Assembly: GCA_028565715.1 (NCBI GenBank)
Contig: JAOXYC010237793.1
Coordinates: 1 to 10,468 of the forward strand
DNA from: Phoronis pallida
Lineage: Eukaryota > Phoronida > Phoronidae
DNA length: 10,468 bases
Direction: 5' to 3'
Shown here: in pieces, positions 1 through 6,600 of the stretch
How positions within the stretch are numbered: the first letter of the stretch is position 1
How the letters are laid out: every line of letters starts with the position of its first letter
The notes under the pieces: model-generated
Databases searched by the model: none
What the model was told of the DNA's origin: nothing
What the model saw: the letters and a program-made list of their open reading frames with translations, nothing else
Made by a program: the position numbers and the translations under genes

Positions 1-620
1 CATATTTTGTTTCTTACTGTGTTGTCCGCACACTGAAGGCTCCCTTGCTGCATCGCACAGTCACGAAATAATTAAACCATTATTTACTAATGAATACTGT
101 TTCAGCTGTTAACTGAATTGTTTGAATGAATGTTTTTGAATCTGTGAGCAGGTGGACTCGAATGAAACGGGAGGGATGAGTTTTGGAAGGATTTTGAAAG
201 TCTTTGCCAATAATTTTGGGGTACAGGAACATTACTGTTTCTTAGCAATTAATTTAAATACTATCAAGTTTAATGTCACTGCCAAGTAAGGTACTTGAAA
301 TGAAATGCTGGAAAGTTGTAGAAAGCAAATCTTGTCCTATATTTTCCCAAAATGTATTTGTCTGAGTTCCACCAATCAAAGACTAGCAGCAAGTATGGGC
401 ACCGAGGGGCTGGAATTCAGTCTAGGGCAAATCGTGCCTTGTTATTAGTTGGAAAATGTTAGTCATTTATTAAAAATCTTGGGGTCAGAAGTGATGAGAG
501 TACTGATTCGTGTTGAGATGTTATTAGGCCTTGCTGTGATGTATGTGTGAATGGATTGGAAGACTGCAAAAGCATTTTAACTATTTTTAACTTTTTGTTT
601 TGTCCCTTCTCTTGAAACAG
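1..620 (+). other. 3' end of an upstream intron
   Basis: This AT-rich stretch precedes the first exon I can support. It ends with a long pyrimidine-rich tract and CTTGAAACAG, a good 3' splice site, with a possible branch-point sequence TTTTTAACTTT about 35 bases upstream. A possible exon starting at 152 was examined and rejected on splice phase. No other gene, RNA or repeat was seen here. Confidence 0.7.
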
Positions 621-641
621 GCTGGCAGTCAGAGGATGAAG
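621..641 (+). CDS. PPFIBP1-like: Liprin-beta 21-nt microexon
   Basis: A strong pyrimidine tract and CAG precede it, and AAG|gtaatg follows. Only one frame is open: two bases finish an upstream codon, then W-Q-S-E-D-E, and the last G joins CC of the next exon to make Ala. The phase needed by the next exon selects the same frame independently. The length is a multiple of three, so skipping it would keep the frame. Its acidic residues run straight into the acidic start of the next exon. Being so short, it rests on splice signals and phase rather than on homology. Confidence 0.65.
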
Positions 642-3600
642 GTAATGACATAACCATGGCAACAGTGTCTGTCTGTGTGCCACTAAACAAAAGCTTGATG
701 TATCTGTGCTTCGAAATGTTACGCTGTCAAAGTGTTGTTGTGATTTTTAAGATTGTGCATCTTGAAATAAGGAGATTATTTGCAATATTGTGTTACACAT
801 TTAAAAAAAGTATACGGTACCAAGTCCAGCTTGAGAATCTGTCGTAAACAGCATGTGGTTTTAAGTTCAATTTTGTTTTTACATCCCATTAAATCCAATG
901 TCAGAGTCATTCAGTAATTTCAATTGAGAATTAATCCTAGACTTTTAAAAATCTTTGTAGTATTTGGTTTTTTACTAAATTATATTTTGATAACTAGAAC
1001 TTTCAATGTTTTGCTTTTAGAACTACCCATTTTGCATTGTTGTCATGGTTTTCATAAATGTGTTGTGATTGTGAAATCCATGTTGTTTTTTGTATCCATG
1101 GTGATAGGTGAATGCTTAGGATGATTGTCCAATGAGAATGAACGCATGTGTTATGTAATTGCATCATGTTATCCATGTTAATGGGCGACTCGATAACAGT
1201 TGTATTACCCGGGCACACCTCCATTCACTGCACTTATCTCTAGGCGGTTTAATGACCCGTATGTTTGTGGCCATTTGCCCGTTAGACAACAGGATTTTAT
1301 GAAGGTGTACCCGGGTAATAACACTGTTCTCGAGTTGCCCATTCAAAGAGAACCTTCCCTTTGTTTATTTCAAAATTTAAAATTTAGTTAAAAACTTTGA
1401 TAAAATTGTGTTTCATTAAGAAATTGAATCAACTTGTGCCATTTGAATGCCACATTGATCCCAAATTAAAAAGACACAAGCTTTACCAACTAAGCTGATG
1501 CCCCTGGCATATAAAAACATACTCCTCAAAAGCAGAATGTTGCAGCACCTGAGTCATGAACGGTGATTATTGATTGTCCATGTGTAGCTACATTGTAAAT
1601 CGTTTAGATGATTAACTCATTTAGCACGATTACATGATGAATAATCCATCTACTTGGTTCATTTGTTCAATAACTGTCGACAACTCAAGTTGATTCTTTT
1701 TCCGTTAGTTAATTTGTATTTAGCAGTGTTGGTCAGTGTTTTATCACAACTTTCCATAAGTTGGTAACAAAAAATTAAATTGATGGACGTAATGTTTGTT
1801 TCTACAGCCAATGTAGAGGGTGCTACCACAGATGAAGAGGATCCGAATAGCGTCCACCCGAAAATCAAACCGGAGAAAAAGAAAAGCAAAGGCATCAAAA
1901 GGTTCTTCGGAAGGTAGGTTAACTAGCAAAACGGAACATTAAATGTTGTGCCGTTTGATTTCAAAATGGTTCTTGCAACAAGATCATCAACCCTGTCTGG
2001 TGTTAGATGTCTTACAGTGAAAGACACCTACAACTAGTTTATAACATCTGTCTCTTGCCAAATCACAAACTTTATCAAAAGCACACCAATGTACAATTTA
2101 ATTTTGAAGTTTCATGATGCTAATAGAGTTTTTGGCAAACCCTTCAGATTAGATAGTGCTTAATGGGCTTCGTAAATAATACTTATGAACCTCTATTGCT
2201 TATAAAAAATACTTGGAATTCTAATACAGTAAAAATTGTAAGTCTTTCTAATTACTGTCATACATTATTGTGTGTTTACTTGTTTGCAGTAAAAAAGAGG
2301 AATCGGAAAGGTATATTTTTCGCTTTTGCAGATTTTATTCTGTTTATTTTGTATATTGTCATTTCCTTATAAACATTTTTTAAGACACCCAGCTTACCCG
2401 CCCTCAGAAGTTCACATTTATACAAAATCCTGCTCCAAAATCAATGATTTCTTATGATTCATCCTACTACATTTCGACTCTTGATCTTATTATTCAATTG
2501 TGAAATCTTCTTTGCACCAACTTTACGCATACCATTTTCATTTCACATAGCAGTTATATTTTGTCTATTGACGTTTCTCATCTACATAATTGGATTAGAG
2601 GTTTTGTTGGTTAATTAGAGAAACATCTACCTACCATATTACTCAATTTTATATGGGACTGTTTCATATTAAAATGTTCAAATCAGTTTATAATTCATAT
2701 AGACATGTAAGTTTTGTTTATAACCTATTTTACTTACTCATTCGAATAGTTTTGAGATGAATTCTAACTAGATCTCTGTTATTTAGACTTTAGTGGGGTA
2801 AACATCTCTTCTTAATCAATAGTTACTTGTTGGAAAGAAGTAAAACACATAATCAAAATACACGTAGTTTCACTTTCAAACAGTTTTGTACTGAAAATTG
2901 GAGCTGTCTTGTTTCTGTTTGCATCGGGGACATTTATATTGATGGAACTTAAGTACCTTACAAAAACAGATCAATATTTCATTAATCGGATTAAAGGTGG
3001 TTATCCTAGTCTACCCACCTTAATTATGTAACGGCACGTGATGTCGTAATATCTAGGTGAAAAATTTATGTAGGTGTTATCATGTGGAATAATTCCATAT
3101 GAAGTATTATAGGAGAATTATTTTGCTACATTAAACACAGTTTATACAAGGTTGGACTCCATCTAGTTAAATCTGTTGTTTCAGTTGATCACGCTTTTAT
3201 AGAAATTCTTTGAATTTTGCACTGGTGATGGTTTTAAAATGAATAAAACACGATTTGGATTGGGTGATTAGAATGGAATTTACTTTCTTTGGTGGAAATA
3301 AGTTATTCCTTTAACTATATTTCATCTGGCATTTCAGCTACTTTGGTTGGAAAATAGCGGGTTTTGGACTGTTTTTAAAAAAAAACACGCAACCCTCACT
3401 TTTATTACATAATAGCACAGAAACACAACTCAGTCCATGTAAAATTGATTCAATTTAACCACTCTTCATGTTTTGGTAATCTGGGACCCAGAATTTTTTT
3501 TCATTTCATCATTCCTAGATTTTGTTATGACATTGATTTCTATTATTCCAGAATGAGGCGGAGTAGTTCTCAAGACCTCGACACAGATGATGATAAACCC

Positions 3601-6600
3601 GGATCGTTCAAAAGAGGCGGTGTACGGGCCACAGCAGGTGCTAGGCTAGGGTGGTCGTCTGATGTCCGAGTCAATGAGTAGGTTCCTGAGGAAATATGTT
3701 GTTTTTTCTGAAAACTTGTGTTTTTCAAATTTAAAAGTATGAATTGCCAGATTGTTTTATAACATAGAAATTAAATAAATTACCTGAATCTGCATATCAA
3801 TCAATACTTTCCAGTAGTGTTGCCCACACTCACTACCACAACTAGTCAAACTGATGTGAGCATTCCCCAATCACTTCATTTCCAAACCTGTCAACAGTGT
3901 GTCCTCATCATTAAGTTACTGGATGAATACGAATTCTCACCCTAATTGGTACCTGATTGTTCCTTTCAGCATCCTTAAAGTACCGTTTGCACGTTGGGAC
4001 AATGACCGAGTCGCCATGTGGTTACATGAGATTGGTCTGAGCATGTATGTCGGTGAATGTAAACGATGGGTGAAAAATGGGGCACATCTTCTCAACTCAA
4101 CACAGCACGATTATGAGAAAGAACTCGGTATTAAAAACACAATGCACAAGAAGAAACTACAGCTTGCTCTTCATGAGGTGATAGCAGATGCTAAAGAACC
4201 ACACAGTCTGCTGAGTCATGAGTGGGTCACACGTAAGTAATGTTGCTATTGCTGAGATACATCTAGCAGACGAGAGGTTTCATTCAATATACTCAATCAA
4301 AAACTTTTTACCAGAAGCAACTGGATTTCAGCGTTCTTATTGCTTTTCTTTGAAATTGTAATGAATAGGAAATTTTGCTCCTAGATGATTTATTGTATTG
4401 ATAAAAATTTTTAATTGAATGCTTAAAAATGTCCTTTTCATCTGCATTACACTGTCTTCAAGTCACTTCACTTCGTTAGTAAATAGTTCTCATGCTTTGA
4501 CTCAAGTTCTTCATATCCTCATTCAATTGTAAGACTGAAAAGTTTTCATACTATTGAAAACAGTGACAAATCAAACTTTCTGTTCACAGGGTGGTTGGAC
4601 GATATCGGTCTTCCCCAATACAAAGACTCGTTCAGCGAGGCGCGTGTAGATGGACGGATGTTGAACCAGTTAACAGTAGATGACCTCCTAAGTCTCAAGA
4701 TCACGAGTGCTCTACATCACGCCAGTATTAAGTGCGGTATACAGGTCCTCCGACAGAATGGGTTTAGTCCAAGTTGTTTAGTTAGGAGGACGGTTCCAGG
4801 GGAGGTAAATAAGCTTACGGTCTCTGATTGAGCGCTTGCCAATATACATTGCAACATCTTGTTCTATAAAGCGTGTCAGTGGGTCATTTGAATATGAGAA
4901 AACCTTTGACTTTGACCATGTGTCTGGTATATTAGACATGGACTACCAAATTTGATGAGACTTAGGTCCATTCAATTCTTGCAGTGGACTCAAATTCTTA
5001 CACCTTGTTGCCAACAAATCTATTTCAGTTCGCATTTCGGATTATTTGGCTAGGTAATTGCACTATAACTTAATCTGTTGTATTATGAATAGTTCTAGTA
5101 GAAATTTTTGACAAATTGTTTTTTTTCTCCTCAGGCACCCCCTGGCTATAATGAAGTTGTATTATGGACCAATCATCGTGTGATGGAGTGGCTACGTACC
5201 ATAGATCTGTCGGAGTATGCTCCTAATCTCCGGGGTAGCGGGATACATGGTGCTTTAATGGTAAGGTTTTCGGGTACAAGTCGAAAAATGTGACTCCTCG
5301 TTTATTGACATTATGCAAGTCAATGTGTTTCCATTGACTGAATAACGAGGGACCACATTATTCGACTTGTACCGGTTTTAGCTTGTAAACTTGTAGAATA
5401 AGAGGAAATTTGGTATGAAGATATTTTATTCTCCCATTTTGTGCAAATACGAATCTTTTAGAATGGCCAAATTTTTGATGCCATTTGATAATTGACATGG
5501 TAGAATATGCAGACCTAAAAAAATTTGATGGTCATTTTCAAGATGGGTTATAGAAACAATAATTATTTATTATTACAACTTTTTGAGATTTCAAATATTT
5601 TCTGTTTTTTTAAAACATTATTTTAATCCCAATTAAAGAATTTTGACTGAGCATACAATTGAAGTTAAGAATAACAAATTACAATTTCAACACAATTACA
5701 TTGTTGCAGATTTTTGAAGACCGTTTCTCTGTTGAGAATCTGGCAGCGATTCTTTCAATTCCTGCAAACAAAACTTTGCTGAGGCGGCACTTGAGCACGC
5801 ATTTCGTCGAGCTTATAACCAATGATGTCATGTTGAGGAAGCGAGAGGTGGATCCGTTACAGCTCAGTGCCAAGGTCAAGGTGTGTTTAACTGACAGTGG
5901 GCGTGGCCAACAAAACTTGAATTTCTCAACACTAATCTTGCCACAAAATATAATAATCTATTCTTTTTTTTTTTTTATTTTTTATTGAATTTTCACATTA
6001 TACAAAACACAATTTTGCCACAAAATTGTACCCAGAAGAATTATTCGAATATTTTGGCTCAAGAAGATTTCAGTTTTTGTCTCCCCTAACCTAAGATCCT
6101 GGATTGTCCCCTGGTTGAGGATAGGTAAGGTAATATGTTACAGACTTGAATGTTGGTGACCTTTGGAATATTACAAAAAACACTGCTCTGATAAAAATAT
6201 TTGAATCGTTCACTTTTAGAATGATTTGTTAACAATGCTTTTCAAGTTCATGATCCATTTTATAAGTGAAATTCGATTAGAAATTGAGAGGATAATTGTC
6301 CATTATTTATCAATTGCAGAAACGAGGAATCTTCCAGAAGCGTAGTCGTTCATCTACAGATCCCGATGAGTTCCTTTGTCCCCCGATCATTGAAAGTAAC
6401 GGAAATACAAAACCCAACGGTGACACCTACAGGAGAGAAGTAAGGGGGATGGAACCAGCCTTTGGCAAAAACAAGGTTTGAAAATTTTCCAGAAATGACG
6501 TAATTTCATCTTAATTCAGTTTAGTAATAAACCTTGCTAATTCGCGGAATCCTCAAAAATCATGTGGTCACATTTTCAAAAGTAAAAGCAATAAGAGATA

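Larger units (their letters stand above)
642..1807 (+). other. Intron 1, containing a foldback element
   Basis: GT-AG intron of 1166 bp with donor gtaatg and acceptor TTTCTACAG. It contains an inverted-repeat element at 1180-1343 and an X-box-like sequence at 650-663, both listed separately. The remainder is AT-rich. Short open frames on both strands show no recognisable protein. Confidence 0.75.

Noticed and set aside
152-220. A possible upstream exon after GAGCAG, with an open frame reading V-D-S-N-E-T-G-G-M-S-F-G-R
   Set aside because: The pyrimidine tract is poor, and both possible donors (at 200 and 221) leave phase 0. The microexon needs phase 1 upstream, and no homology was recognised.
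1659-1929. Minus-strand open frames of 79 and 61 residues overlapping the 1808-1913 exon
   Set aside because: They are shadows of the coding exon on the opposite strand and the flanking intron.
3016-3059. Hairpin with CACCT ends and an ACGGCA/TGTCGT inner stem
   Set aside because: The stem is interrupted, relies on a G-U pair and is not clearly better than expected for a 1.6-kb AT-rich intron.
4590-4831. Reading the SAM2 open frame as a separate small gene starting at TTG
   Set aside because: It is an internal exon: a good acceptor precedes it, its first codon is split with the previous exon, and its protein continues in frame on both sides.
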